64,000 bases of DNA from Halomonas sp. HAL1 (GTDB taxonomy: Bacteria; Pseudomonadota; Gammaproteobacteria; Pseudomonadales; Halomonadaceae), in NCBI RefSeq assembly GCF_030544485.1, contig NZ_CP130610.1, forward strand, positions 3,658,001-3,722,000, given 5' to 3'. Numbering within the stretch: the first letter of the stretch is position 1; each line of letters begins with the position of its first letter. A program made the position numbers and the translations under genes. Under the pieces are notes generated by a model that was given only the letters and a program-made list of their open reading frames with translations, was not told the origin of the DNA and ran no database searches. This document shows positions 1-8,903 of the stretch, piece by piece.

Positions 1-624
1 TAATTTGGTATGAGTGTCAGATAAATAATCAGACTGGTCGTCTAGTGAAGTCTCTTTTACAACGTTGTTACTGGCCGTGCAAGGTGCGGTGTGCTCTTCG
101 TCTGCAGCTGTCGATGGCTCACTGGCGGCCACTTCAGCCGGAGACTCGGTGCTGCCCTCGTCTACTGGCTTATCAAGCGCCTCTTCCACTTTATGCGTCC
201 AGCGGCGCAGTTTACCGGCGAGATCTGCCGCCATCGGTTTCAACAGCTTATTGTAGTCGGCGTCGTAGTCATCCAAGCCATCGCGCACGTTGTAGTTACC
301 GGTGGCCCATAGGCGTTTTAATGCTTGTCGGCGTAAAGGGCCACTAACGCCCGGCGCCATATACGCACTGAAATCGCTGCCTGCTTCCAGCGTGTCAGGG
401 TCTGGCAAGGTGTGGTCGAGACTGCCGGGGTCTGGCTCCTCAGCTGGCGTTACCAGGGGTTGTTCATTTTCAGTGTTAGGTTGCTCGGCCTCATTATGAA
501 GCACTGCCTCCTGGTCAGCAGATGCCTCATCTAAGGGCTTAGTATCTGGTGAAGAGGACGCCGACGCGTCCTCTTCTTTTTGCACATGGCGCTTTAGTCG
601 CGACCAGCGTTCCAGGCGACTCAT
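1..624 (-). CDS. DUF3306 protein, partial (C-terminus beyond window)
   Basis: A reading frame of 208 codons starts at ATG 624 and runs off the left edge without a stop. It begins MSRLERWSRLKR, has an acidic low-complexity stretch, then a conserved core (DFSAYMAPGVSG, LRRQALKRLW, NVRDGLDDYDADY at about residues 85-125) that I recognise as DUF3306. The start codon overlaps the stop of the DUF3305 gene (TAATG), so the two are translationally coupled. DUF3305/DUF3306 pairs usually sit beside formate dehydrogenase structural genes, which would lie further left. Their biochemical role is unknown; an accessory role in formate dehydrogenase maturation is inferred from context. Confidence 0.85.
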   Translation of the reverse strand, partial: MSRLERWSRLKRHVQKEEDASASSSPDTKPLDEASADQEAVLHNEAEQPNTENEQPLVTPAEEPDPGSLDHTLPDPDTLEAGSDFSAYMAPGVSGPLRRQALKRLWATGNYNVRDGLDDYDADYNKLLKPMAADLAGKLRRWTHKVEEALDKPVDEGSTESPAEVAASEPSTAADEEHTAPCTASNNVVKETSLDDQSDYLSDTHTKL

Positions 625-1061
625 TACGGCTGCTCCTTGGAGGGCGTGTCTTTGGCGCGCCCAGCCCCTTTGCGTTTTTTCTTGCGCATTTCCATTGGCG
701 CTTCCCCATGGCGTGCCAGATAACTCTCGAGCCAGACCTGAATGGCCATTGGCATCGGTGCTTCGAGCACCTGTTGCTCGCCATCCATCCAACCAGCCGC
801 AACGTCCTGGCTAGCGGTAATCGCATCCGGCTGGGGTGTTTGTCCGGTAAAGCCTGCTCGCACAAACAGTCGCGGAGTAGTCGACGTTAGATTGAAACGA
901 TAGGCAGCACGCTCGGTCATCGACAGCTGCAGGTTAAGGACATTATCACCCTGATCGCCCAGCGTTAGCTCAGCAATGCGCCACTGTGTCAGTGTAAAAC
1001 GCTTCACCTGCTTGGGCTCAGCTACCAAGGTAATACTGATAGGGCGTAGGTTATCGCTCAT
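624..1061 (-). CDS. DUF3305 domain protein
   Basis: A 145-residue protein with the DUF3305 pattern: an N-terminal beta-rich part containing a WRIAEL-like stretch, an aromatic/arginine segment (AAYRFNLTSTTPRLFVR), and a C-terminal segment (VWLESYLARHGEAPMEMRKKKRKG) ending in a basic tail. It is first in a leftward unit with the DUF3306 gene, with a one-base stop/start overlap, and divergent from fdhD. The family is uncharacterised but repeatedly found with formate dehydrogenase operons, so it is probably an accessory protein for that enzyme. No signal peptide or membrane segment is visible, suggesting a cytoplasmic location. Confidence 0.8.
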   Translation of the reverse strand: MSDNLRPISITLVAEPKQVKRFTLTQWRIAELTLGDQGDNVLNLQLSMTERAAYRFNLTSTTPRLFVRAGFTGQTPQPDAITASQDVAAGWMDGEQQVLEAPMPMAIQVWLESYLARHGEAPMEMRKKKRKGAGRAKDTPSKEQP

Positions 1062-1105
1062 ATTTTAAAAACCCTGCACCTTGCATGGATGACATGTGGA
1101 AAAAT

Positions 1106-1163
1106 AGCACTTAGAAAATAGTACTTAGAAAAATCGCACTTATAAGGATAGCGCTTGAATGGG
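1106..1163. repeat. degenerate 15-bp tandem repeat between DUF3305 and fdhD
   Basis: Four imperfect units follow one another at 1106, 1120, 1135 and 1150, starting AGCACTTAGAAAAT, AGTACTTAGAAAAAT, CGCACTTATAAGGAT and AGCGCTTGAAT. They lie in the 176-bp divergent promoter region. The shared element is roughly RGYRCTTRKAA. They could be binding sites for an activator or simple slippage repeats; nothing in the sequence decides this. Confidence 0.5.
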
Positions 1164-1237
1164 TAGACAAGTAAGCATCCCCAGCGCCATCATCGTCAAC
1201 CCTGTCGTTTTGCGAGAACTATTTCGCGAGGATTACC

Positions 1238-2107
1238 ATGCCCGCCCTTCAGCCTGCCCTTCAGATAAGCCGAGCCCGCTTACCGGCCACCACCGAGATC
1301 AGCATCGTTGATGAATATGGCGATGCGCGTCAGCAGGCCATCGCCGCTGAACGAGCACTCACCGTGTATCTCAACAAACGTGAAATCGTCACGCTGATGA
1401 CGCTGGGCGATGACCCTGAAGCGCTGGTGGTGGGCTATCTACGCAACCAGGGGCTACTGCGTGCCGCGGCTGATTTAGCCGCCGTGCAGGTCGATTGGGA
1501 CGTAGAAGCCGCGGTCGTCATTACACGCCACTTGCCCGAGGACTTAGAGGCGCGCTTAAGCACTCGCACGGTGACGACCGGCTGCGGCCAGGGCACGGTC
1601 TTTGGTAAACTACTTGATCAAACCGCTCTGACGGCGCTTCCCGATACGCAGTTAGCACAGTCCACGCTCTATCAACTGCTGCAAAATCTCAACGCTTATA
1701 ATGAGACCTACCGCAGCGCGGGCGCCGTTCACGGCTGTGCGCTTTGCCGCCAAACCGAGGTGCTCGACTTTGTTGAAGACGTGGGGCGGCACAATGCGGT
1801 GGATACCCTGGCCGGGCGCCAATGGTTGCAACAAGCCGACAGCGCCGATGCCGATATTTTCTATACCACTGGGCGACTGACATCTGAGATGGTACTCAAA
1901 GTGGCGCAAATGGGCATTAGCGTGCTGGTTTCGCGCTCCGGTGTTACCCAAAAAGGCGTCGAGCTGGCTGAACGCTTCGGCGTGATGCTGATTGCCCGCG
2001 CCAAAGGCCGCCACTTTCAGGCGATTAATACTCAGAATCGCTTGGCGCTGGATGCGATACCTAATCGACCATCCCAGGCCCGTTCATCTAAAGAGGCAAG
2101 CTCATGA
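1238..2107 (+). CDS. fdhD: FdhD formate dehydrogenase accessory sulfurtransferase
   Basis: FdhD passes sulfur from the IscS cysteine desulfurase to the bis-MGD cofactor of formate dehydrogenase, a step needed for enzyme activity. The 289-residue protein shows the family landmarks: a TGCGQG stretch near residue 114, the mobile-loop CxxC (C167-A-L-C170) in GAVHGCALC, then EDVGRHNAVD and the C-terminal segment FYTTGRLTSEMVLK, where the family binds nucleotide-like ligand. The ATG follows a GAGG ribosome site. It leads the fdhD-mobA-moeA-moaA operon, with the next start overlapping its stop by four bases. Together with the DUF3305/3306 genes this marks a formate dehydrogenase locus. Confidence 0.95.
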   Translation: MPALQPALQISRARLPATTEISIVDEYGDARQQAIAAERALTVYLNKREIVTLMTLGDDPEALVVGYLRNQGLLRAAADLAAVQVDWDVEAAVVITRHLPEDLEARLSTRTVTTGCGQGTVFGKLLDQTALTALPDTQLAQSTLYQLLQNLNAYNETYRSAGAVHGCALCRQTEVLDFVEDVGRHNAVDTLAGRQWLQQADSADADIFYTTGRLTSEMVLKVAQMGISVLVSRSGVTQKGVELAERFGVMLIARAKGRHFQAINTQNRLALDAIPNRPSQARSSKEASS

Positions 2108-2715
2108 TTCCCACTCACGAACTCACCGGCATGATTCTCGCGGGCGGCGAAGGTCGCAGAATGGGTGGCCGGGATAAAGGGCTTGAGCCGTTCGCGGGCC
2201 TGCCATTAGTCGGCCATGTCGTAAAACGCCTTGAAGGCCAAGTAGCCGAGCTGCTGATTAACGCCAACCGCAATGCTGACGCCTACCGCTTCTTCGCCGA
2301 TCGCGTGATTGCCGATGAAGAAGGCGGCTTTAAAGGCCCACTGATGGGTATTTACAGCGGCCTACGCGCGGCAAAAACGCCTTGGTTACTAGTCGCCCCC
2401 TGCGACTCCCCCGCCCTGCCTGACGATCTAGTCGCGCGCATGGTGGCAGGGATTGGCGATCATGATATCGCCGTGGCCTTTGACGGCGAACGGCTGCATC
2501 CAGTGGTTGCCCTGCTACGCACTTCGCTGGCAGATGATTTGGCCGCCACGCTTGCCGAAGGCGAACGCAAGATTGACCGTTGGTACGCCCGCCATGCGTG
2601 GTGCAAGGTCGATATGTCGGACTGTCCCGATGCGTTTGCCAATCTTAATACTGAGGAAGAGAAGCTGCGTTTGGAAAGTCTGCTGGCAGCCGCCTCAGGG
2701 AAGGTGTCGACATGA
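2104..2715 (+). CDS. mobA: MobA molybdenum cofactor guanylyltransferase
   Basis: MobA adds GMP to molybdopterin to form the guanine dinucleotide cofactor of DMSO-reductase-family enzymes such as formate dehydrogenase. The 203-residue protein begins with the nucleotidyltransferase signature LAGGEGRRMGGRDK (about residues 12-25) and has the central GPLMGIYSGL and APCDSPALP motifs (metal-binding aspartate). Its length matches the family (about 190-210 residues). It overlaps fdhD and moeA by ATGA at both ends, indicating translational coupling. Placement between fdhD and moeA fits supply of bis-MGD to the formate dehydrogenase. Confidence 0.95.
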   Translation: MIPTHELTGMILAGGEGRRMGGRDKGLEPFAGLPLVGHVVKRLEGQVAELLINANRNADAYRFFADRVIADEEGGFKGPLMGIYSGLRAAKTPWLLVAPCDSPALPDDLVARMVAGIGDHDIAVAFDGERLHPVVALLRTSLADDLAATLAEGERKIDRWYARHAWCKVDMSDCPDAFANLNTEEEKLRLESLLAAASGKVST

Positions 2716-3983
2716 CGCTTTCCTGCTTTGACCTTGGTGAGCAGATGCTTAGCGTGGATGAAGCGCGCCAAGCACTCGCCACTTTGATTGAACGCCCGCT
2801 GGGCAGCGAACAGATTCCGCTGGCGCAGGCTCACGGCCGCCGGTTGGCCACAGCCATTCAGGCCCCCATTAATGTGCCGCAAAATACCAATGCGGCCATG
2901 GATGGCGTAGCGCTCGCCTTGGCTAAAGAAGGTGTTGGGGCCAAGCAAACCCATTGGCCGCTGGCCGGTGAGGTGTTGGCCGGGCAGTATCGCAGCGAAT
3001 TAGTGCCTGCCGGTCACTGTGTGCGCATCACCACCGGCGCCCCGCTGCCGCCGGGCACCGATACCGTGGTGATGAGTGAACAGCTGCGCGAACCGTTAGA
3101 TGATAAGCCTGCGCATGTGATCATTGAGTCGCCCGAGCTTCTCAAGCACGGCCAACATGTTCGCCAGGCCGGTGAAGATATTGCCACTGGCGATACGGCG
3201 CTACCTGCGGGAGCAAGGCTCGATGCCGCCTCGATGGGACTGTTAGCGTCATTGGGTTATGCAGAGGTTAGCGTGTGCCAGCGCCCCAGGGTGGCGATTT
3301 TTTCCACCGGCAATGAAGTCACGCCCCCTGGCGAACCACTACCCAAGGCCGGCATTTACGATGCTAACCGCTTCACGCTGATCGGCTTACTCACCGAGCA
3401 GGGGGCCGAGGTGATCGATCTGGGCATTCTGCCGGATGACTTAAACGCGACCCAAACGGCGCTTAAGCAAGCCGCCGAACAGAGCGATCTAGTGATCACC
3501 AGCGGCGGCGTGTCAGTGGGTCAGGCCGACTTTACTCGCGCTGCACTGGAACAACTGGGCCGCCTGGCTTTTTGGCGCGTGGCACTGCGCCCAGGGCGCC
3601 CCATGGCCTGCGGCTGGCTGGGCGAATCGCGCACCCCATTTGTCGGTTTGCCCGGCAACCCGGTCGCTGTCATGGTAACCTTTGGACAGTTTGTGACACC
3701 GCTGCTGGACCGCCTTCATGGGCAGCCCATGGCGCCACCCCATCGCCTGCATGCAATCGCCGATAACCTGTTAAAAAGTCGCTTAAAGCGTACTGACTTT
3801 ATTCGCGGCGTTTACCATACTGATGAGAATGGACAGCTACACGTGCGCAGTACCGGCGCTCAGGGTTCGGGTATTTTAACCTCGATGGTGGCTGCTAACT
3901 GTTTGATTGAGCTTGCCGATGACCAAGACGGCGCACAATTAGGTGAGGTAGTCAGCATACAACCACTAACGGGATGGCTATGA
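2712..3983 (+). CDS. moeA: MoeA molybdopterin molybdenumtransferase
   Basis: MoeA inserts molybdate into adenylylated molybdopterin. The 423-residue protein has the expected domains: an N-terminal region with [11 protein letters not shown] (about residue 58), a beta-rich domain with [16 protein letters not shown], the molybdopterin-binding domain with FSTGNEV and [11 protein letters not shown], the [11 protein letters not shown] signature, and a C-terminal domain IV. It overlaps mobA by ATGA and overlaps the following moaA start. Other cofactor genes (moaC, moaD, moaE, mog) are not in the window. Confidence 0.95.
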   Translation: MTLSCFDLGEQMLSVDEARQALATLIERPLGSEQIPLAQAHGRRLATAIQAPINVPQNTNAAMDGVALALAKEGVGAKQTHWPLAGEVLAGQYRSELVPAGHCVRITTGAPLPPGTDTVVMSEQLREPLDDKPAHVIIESPELLKHGQHVRQAGEDIATGDTALPAGARLDAASMGLLASLGYAEVSVCQRPRVAIFSTGNEVTPPGEPLPKAGIYDANRFTLIGLLTEQGAEVIDLGILPDDLNATQTALKQAAEQSDLVITSGGVSVGQADFTRAALEQLGRLAFWRVALRPGRPMACGWLGESRTPFVGLPGNPVAVMVTFGQFVTPLLDRLHGQPMAPPHRLHAIADNLLKSRLKRTDFIRGVYHTDENGQLHVRSTGAQGSGILTSMVAANCLIELADDQDGAQLGEVVSIQPLTGWL

Positions 3984-4972
3984 CCCAGCAACTAATCGAC
4001 GACTTTGGCCGGCGCATTAGCTATGTGCGTATCTCGGTCACCGATCGCTGCGACTTCCGCTGCGTGTACTGCATGAGCGAGGAGATGACATTTCTGCCCC
4101 GCGCCCAGGTACTCACGCTGGAAGAGATCGCCATGGTGGCCCGCGCCTTCACCGAGCTCGGCGTGGAAAAAATCCGCCTGACCGGCGGCGAGCCATTGGT
4201 GCGCCGGGGCATTGAACAATTGGTCGATGAAATCGGCTCGATGCCAGGTCTTAACGATTTCACCATGACCACCAACGGCGCCAGCCTGCGCAAATACGCC
4301 AAGCAGCTTTACGCCGGCGGTTTACGACGGCTAAATATCAGCCTGGATTCGCTGGATGCCGAACGCTTCAAGCAACTCACCCGCACCGGTGATTTAGCCA
4401 AAGTCATCGACGGTATTCATGCCGCTCAGGAAGCAGGCTTTAAGCGTATCAAGCTTAACGCGGTGATCTTGAAGGGGCGTAATGATGACGAAGTCATTGA
4501 TCTGGTCACTTTTGCCCGCCGGGAAGGCCTCGATATTAGCTTTATCGAAGAGATGCCGCTGGGCGATGTTTCCGATCATTCGCGAGCGGAAACCTTCTAC
4601 TCCAGCGATGACGTTCAGACGCTGATTGAATCACGCTACCCGCTGATCCCCACGACCGAAACCACCCCAGGGCCCTCGCGCTACTTCAGGATGGCGGATA
4701 GCGACAGCCGGGTGGGGTTTATCTCACCGCATAGCCACAACTTTTGCGATACCTGCAACCGGGTGCGGGTGACTGTGGAAGGCCGCCTGCTGCTTTGTTT
4801 AGGCAATGAACACTCGGTGGATCTGCGTGCCGTGCTGCGCCGTCATCCCGGCAATATGCAGGCGCTGAAAGAGGCGATTATCAATGCCCTGCCGCTAAAG
4901 CCTGAGCGCCACCACTTCACCACCGATGGTGATGTTCAGGTAGTACGCTTTATGAACATGACAGGGGGCTAG
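3980..4972 (+). CDS. moaA: MoaA GTP 3',8-cyclase (radical SAM)
   Basis: MoaA catalyses the first step of molybdopterin synthesis, rearranging GTP with a 5'-deoxyadenosyl radical. The radical-SAM cluster motif is C24xxxC28xxC31 (CDFRCVYC), followed by LTGGEPLVR. The second, substrate-binding cluster is in [11 protein letters not shown] with the third cysteine in LLLCLG, and the protein ends in the conserved GG tail. I chose ATG 3980 over ATG 3974 because it gives an N-terminus (MTQQLIDDF) that lines up with E. coli MoaA and leaves room for a ribosome site. It overlaps moeA and is last of the four molybdenum-cofactor genes. Confidence 0.93.
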   Translation: MTQQLIDDFGRRISYVRISVTDRCDFRCVYCMSEEMTFLPRAQVLTLEEIAMVARAFTELGVEKIRLTGGEPLVRRGIEQLVDEIGSMPGLNDFTMTTNGASLRKYAKQLYAGGLRRLNISLDSLDAERFKQLTRTGDLAKVIDGIHAAQEAGFKRIKLNAVILKGRNDDEVIDLVTFARREGLDISFIEEMPLGDVSDHSRAETFYSSDDVQTLIESRYPLIPTTETTPGPSRYFRMADSDSRVGFISPHSHNFCDTCNRVRVTVEGRLLLCLGNEHSVDLRAVLRRHPGNMQALKEAIINALPLKPERHHFTTDGDVQVVRFMNMTGG

Positions 4973-4975
4973 GCA

Positions 4976-5992
4976 TTGGAGGGGGCGGCAAAAACAGCCA
5001 ACACAAAAGTACCGGTGCATATCATTACCGGCTTTTTAGGTAGCGGCAAAACCACGCTTATCCACAGCCTGATTGAGCAGAAGCCTGTGGATGAAAAATG
5101 GGCCATCCTGGTCAATGAATTCGGCCAGATCGGCATCGATCAAGCGATGTTTGACGCGCGTGACGATGTCGTCATCAAAGGCCTGCCCGGCGGCTGCCTG
5201 TGCTGCCAGCTCGCCTTTGTGCTGCAGGCGGCGCTGGTCAATTTGCTCTCACGCAGCAAACCTGACCGTGTCATCATCGAGCCATCCGGCCTTGGCCACC
5301 CAGCAGGCCTGCTGGATCTACTGCGTGGTGACGCCTTCTGTGAGGTAGTCGAGGTACACGATATTATTGCTACTCTCGACCCACGCCGAATGGATGACGC
5401 CCGAGCAAGGCAACACGATACCTTCCGCGATCAGCTCGACATGGCTGATGCCGTGGCGCTCACCATGCTCGACCAGAGCACGCCCGAACAGCTCAGCGCC
5501 GCCCACGCCTTTGTGGCGCAGCACTGGCCACCTCGCAAATGGGTACAGGAAGCCCCGCAAGGCGCGCTACCGATAGCGTTGTTGACCCAGAGTGGGCATA
5601 CCGCTGCGAGTGATATCAGCATGCCCGCAAGCCACCAACAGCTGGCCGCCGCCCCCAGCCTGGAAGGCACATTTTTTGATTTTCCGCCTCCGCCCGGCAA
5701 ACCGCAGCGTGAAACCGGCACCTCACTGGGCTACACCAGCACGGGGTTACGCTGGCACCCAAGTGAACGTTTCGAGCTGGATCGCCTAGCCGCCTATTTG
5801 GGAGAACTGCCTCGGGAGGCGCGTATTAAAGGGGTATTTCATACCAATCACGGGTGGAAACGCCTTAACCGCGCCGATGGCTCAATGAGTATCGAAAGCA
5901 GCGCGTGGCGGCAGGATTCTCGCCTGGAAGTTATTCTCCCTGCCGCTCTGACCTCTCCCAATATGGAATTTGATGAATTTCTAACCACATGA
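4976..5992 (+). CDS. COG0523 (CobW/ZNG-type) metal-chaperone GTPase
   Basis: A G3E-family GTPase of 338 residues. The Walker A GFLGSGKTT lies near residue 19, the family metal-binding CxCC is in GLPGGCLCC, a guanine-specificity region follows, and there is a C-terminal CobW_C domain with HTNHGWKRLNR. The family delivers Zn, Co or other metals to client proteins. The only upstream-compatible start is TTG 4976, preceded by a G-rich ribosome site overlapping the end of moaA; a GTG sits just before the P-loop but would trim the domain. It is three bases from moaA, so it belongs to the same operon. A role in metal delivery to formate dehydrogenase or cofactor enzymes is only an inference. Confidence 0.85.
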   Translation: MEGAAKTANTKVPVHIITGFLGSGKTTLIHSLIEQKPVDEKWAILVNEFGQIGIDQAMFDARDDVVIKGLPGGCLCCQLAFVLQAALVNLLSRSKPDRVIIEPSGLGHPAGLLDLLRGDAFCEVVEVHDIIATLDPRRMDDARARQHDTFRDQLDMADAVALTMLDQSTPEQLSAAHAFVAQHWPPRKWVQEAPQGALPIALLTQSGHTAASDISMPASHQQLAAAPSLEGTFFDFPPPPGKPQRETGTSLGYTSTGLRWHPSERFELDRLAAYLGELPREARIKGVFHTNHGWKRLNRADGSMSIESSAWRQDSRLEVILPAALTSPNMEFDEFLTT

Positions 5993-5993
5993 G

Positions 5994-8702
5994 TTAACGA
6001 CCTAGTATTTGTGCTTCAAACGCCTCAATTTCCATAGGGTGCCCAAACAGATAACCTTGGTAAGCGCGACAGTCATGCGCTAAAAGCCATGCCTGCTGCG
6101 CTTCTGTTTCTACGCCTTCAGCAATGACTTCTAAGTTAAGACTCTCCGCAAGCGCGATAGTACTCTCTACAATCGCTGCATTGGCTTGGCTTTCAAGCAC
6201 CTGCTGAACAAACGATTGATCGATTTTTAGCTGATCCAACGGCAACTGAGCTAAATACGCCAGCGACGAGTAGCCGGTGCCAAAGTCATCCAGCGAAAAG
6301 CGTACCCCTTTCGCTTTTAGGCTAAGCATCTTATCTCGGGCATAATCACGCGCTTCCACAAACAGCGATTCTGTGACTTCCAACTTTAAGCGATGAAGCG
6401 GGGCCTGGGTACGCGCAAACACTCCGTCGACGCGCTGTAAAAAATCTTTATCACGGAACTGCATCGGGCTGATATTAACCGATATCGTCAACTGACTTAG
6501 CCGGGGATGCTGCGCCCAACGTGCCAATTGGTAGCAAGCATCTTCCAATACCCACTCACCCACCTCGTTAATCAGTTCTGTACTTTCCAGCAGCGGAATA
6601 AACTCACCAGGCGACACCAAGCCCCGCTCTGGATGCAGCCAGCGCAGCAATACTTCCACGCCGGTGATAGTGCCTTGGTGATTAACTTGGGGCTGGTAGT
6701 AGAGTTGCCACTGTTGATTGGCCAGTGCATGCCGTAAGTCTGCTTCTAACTTTACGTGTGCTAATAGCGCGGCCTGCATAGCGGGGTCAAAAAAGCACAC
6801 TGTATGGCGGCCAGTGCTTTTTGCTTGAAAGAGAGCCATGTCCACTTGCTGCAGATAATCATCAACATTGTGCTCACTGCTCGCCATGATCGTAATACCA
6901 ATACTGCCCGTAATCGTGACGCTCTCCTCGGCCAGTACGACGGGCTCAGCAAGTACTGCCAGCAATTTATTGGCGATTCGTTCAGCAAGCTGGGACGTTT
7001 GCCCATGATTACTATCAACACCCTCAATTAATACCGCAAACTCATCGCCTCCCAGCCGCGCTAACGTATCCGTATCTCGCAGCATTTGGCTCATTCGCCG
7101 CGCCAAACCTTGTAATAACTGGTCGCCCGTATAATGCCCTAGGGTGTCATTAATTTGTTTGAAGTTATCGATATCAATAAATAACAGTGCGCCGCAACGC
7201 TGATGGCGCTGGAGTTCTTTGAGTGCTGCGCCCATGCGGTCCATAAACAGGCGCCGGTTAGCGAGCCCGGTTAACGGGTCATAAAACGCCAGTTGATGAA
7301 TTTCCTGCTCAGCAGCTTTGCGCTCGCTGATATCACTCATCGTGGCGACGTAGTTCGTAAGCACACCGTCTGTGTCGTATACCGCGCTAATCGTTAACCA
7401 CTCAGGAAACAGCTCGCCATTTTTACGCTGGTTCCATATTTCGCCTTCCCACTTGCCGGTTTTAAGCACCTGCTCCCATAGGCGACGATAAAATGCTGCG
7501 TTATGGAGACCAGAGCTAAACATACGTGGGTTTTTCCCCATCACCTCGGCTTCGCTGTAGCCACTAATGCGCGTGAAAGTGTCGTTCGCTTTAAGGATTC
7601 TCCCTCGAGCATCGGTAATCAAAATACCCAAGTGCGTTTGAAAAGCCGCCGCTGCGACCTGCGCTTCGGCGCGTGCCTGTTCGCGCTCTTCAATACGCTG
7701 ACTTAACTGTTGGGCTAGCGCCAAGCGGCTCAGATAGTGGCGCGCCCCCCAGGCTCCGAGCAGGGCAAGCATCCCCATTACCAGCGATAAAATCAGCGCG
7801 CGCTGCCGCCAAGCCGCCAGCAATTCGTGTAGGTCAATACCCACCACCGCCAGCATGGGATACTCACCTACCCGCTGCATACGAAACAGACGTTCACGAT
7901 CATCAACAGGTGAAAGAGCTTTGAGCGACCAGGCGGTCTCTTCATTTGCCAACTTCTGATCCGCTTGGGGGCTGGGTATTTTTCTGCCAACGGCAAATTG
8001 CTCATCAAGGGCAGGATGCCGAGCAATTAACCTCGATTCAGAGTCAACCAGCGCAATACTCTCACCGTCATAAACATGCATTTGCTCAAGCGAGTCGGCA
8101 AATATGTCGGGAATAATGCTCGATACCACCACCCCCATGAAATCGCCGGTCGGGCTATCAAGTCGTCTGCCATGGTACAAATAATAGTGTTGATTGCGAT
8201 CAGACCAGTAAAGCGGCGTAATCAGTTCCTGCTGCCCCCCTTGTTTAAAGGCATTAAAAAACTGCGTATGACCGATATTAGCGCCAGCATTGCGGTTGCC
8301 GTTACTGCTTGCCAACACTCGCCCATTGAGATCCATCACCCCGACCTCGTTAACGAGGGGTACATAGTGGGTAAGATTTTCTAATGCGCGCTCAAGCACC
8401 TGAGTGTTATCGGCGTCAGGCATGCCTTGTATGGTGAGCAGTTCAGCAAGGCCAAAAAGGGCTTGTCCGCTTTGGGCAAAGACCCCTTTTGCCCACTCCG
8501 TTACCACATTGGCCCGCGCGGTAATGCGCGATTCAGCGGCCTCAATTTCTTGTTGGTACTGCTCGTTAAGCAGCCAGCCAAAGAGTAACGTCATGACGAA
8601 AAGCGCTAGCAAATAAGCCGCCACCACGCTTCGCCGCTGGTGACGAAAGGCATTAGTAGCCTTCAGAGCATTATCATTTACATCAATAGGAGTAACAGAC
8701 AT
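5994..8702 (-). CDS. Membrane-anchored PAS-GGDEF-EAL cyclic-di-GMP protein
   Basis: A 902-residue signalling protein. The N-terminus has a membrane helix (about residues 28-45), then a long periplasmic double-Cache-like sensor region to about residue 295, where a second membrane helix occurs. A PAS domain follows (GILITDARGRIL...ISERKAAEQ), then GGDEF with an intact RLGGDEFAVLI active site, then EAL. The EAL signature is EVLLRW, and DDFGTGYSSLAYL and the KIDQSF lysine are present, so both cyclase and phosphodiesterase chemistry look possible. It converges on the COG0523 gene with essentially no gap. The ligand sensed outside the membrane cannot be read from sequence. Confidence 0.93.
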   Translation of the reverse strand: MSVTPIDVNDNALKATNAFRHQRRSVVAAYLLALFVMTLLFGWLLNEQYQQEIEAAESRITARANVVTEWAKGVFAQSGQALFGLAELLTIQGMPDADNTQVLERALENLTHYVPLVNEVGVMDLNGRVLASSNGNRNAGANIGHTQFFNAFKQGGQQELITPLYWSDRNQHYYLYHGRRLDSPTGDFMGVVVSSIIPDIFADSLEQMHVYDGESIALVDSESRLIARHPALDEQFAVGRKIPSPQADQKLANEETAWSLKALSPVDDRERLFRMQRVGEYPMLAVVGIDLHELLAAWRQRALILSLVMGMLALLGAWGARHYLSRLALAQQLSQRIEEREQARAEAQVAAAAFQTHLGILITDARGRILKANDTFTRISGYSEAEVMGKNPRMFSSGLHNAAFYRRLWEQVLKTGKWEGEIWNQRKNGELFPEWLTISAVYDTDGVLTNYVATMSDISERKAAEQEIHQLAFYDPLTGLANRRLFMDRMGAALKELQRHQRCGALLFIDIDNFKQINDTLGHYTGDQLLQGLARRMSQMLRDTDTLARLGGDEFAVLIEGVDSNHGQTSQLAERIANKLLAVLAEPVVLAEESVTITGSIGITIMASSEHNVDDYLQQVDMALFQAKSTGRHTVCFFDPAMQAALLAHVKLEADLRHALANQQWQLYYQPQVNHQGTITGVEVLLRWLHPERGLVSPGEFIPLLESTELINEVGEWVLEDACYQLARWAQHPRLSQLTISVNISPMQFRDKDFLQRVDGVFARTQAPLHRLKLEVTESLFVEARDYARDKMLSLKAKGVRFSLDDFGTGYSSLAYLAQLPLDQLKIDQSFVQQVLESQANAAIVESTIALAESLNLEVIAEGVETEAQQAWLLAHDCRAYQGYLFGHPMEIEAFEAQILGR

Positions 8703-8820
8703 CGCGCAGAGGCCTTATCCAGGTATCCGATTAAGACACCTGATACAGTATAAAAAAACAGAAACGTTACACCACACACGCTGACAAGTGCGTTTACCTC
8801 GATAATGCCGCGGTGCTTTT

Positions 8821-8834
8821 CTGATGTATATCAG
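8821..8834. promoter_or_regulatory. CTGAT-N4-ATCAG dyad upstream of LysR gene
   Basis: The 14-base dyad CTGATGTATATCAG lies in the 201-bp divergent region between the GGDEF/EAL gene and the LysR gene, about 70 bases before the latter. It matches the FNR/ANR pattern TTGAT-N4-ATCAA except at both outermost bases, and could equally be a LysR-type autoregulatory site. Protein identity is unresolved. Confidence 0.35.
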
Positions 8835-8903
8835 TTTTTATCGCAGGTAATTCGTTAAAAAGCGTGACGTTACGCATTGATTGTCTACCTACCAAGGATT
8901 GTT

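Noticed and set aside
45..499. Several plus-strand frames at the left edge
   Set aside because: They are antisense shadows of the DUF3306 gene, which is the conserved frame here.
8877..8903. TTG 8877 as start of the LysR protein
   Set aside because: ATG 8904 has AAGGA at correct spacing and yields the usual LysR N-terminus.
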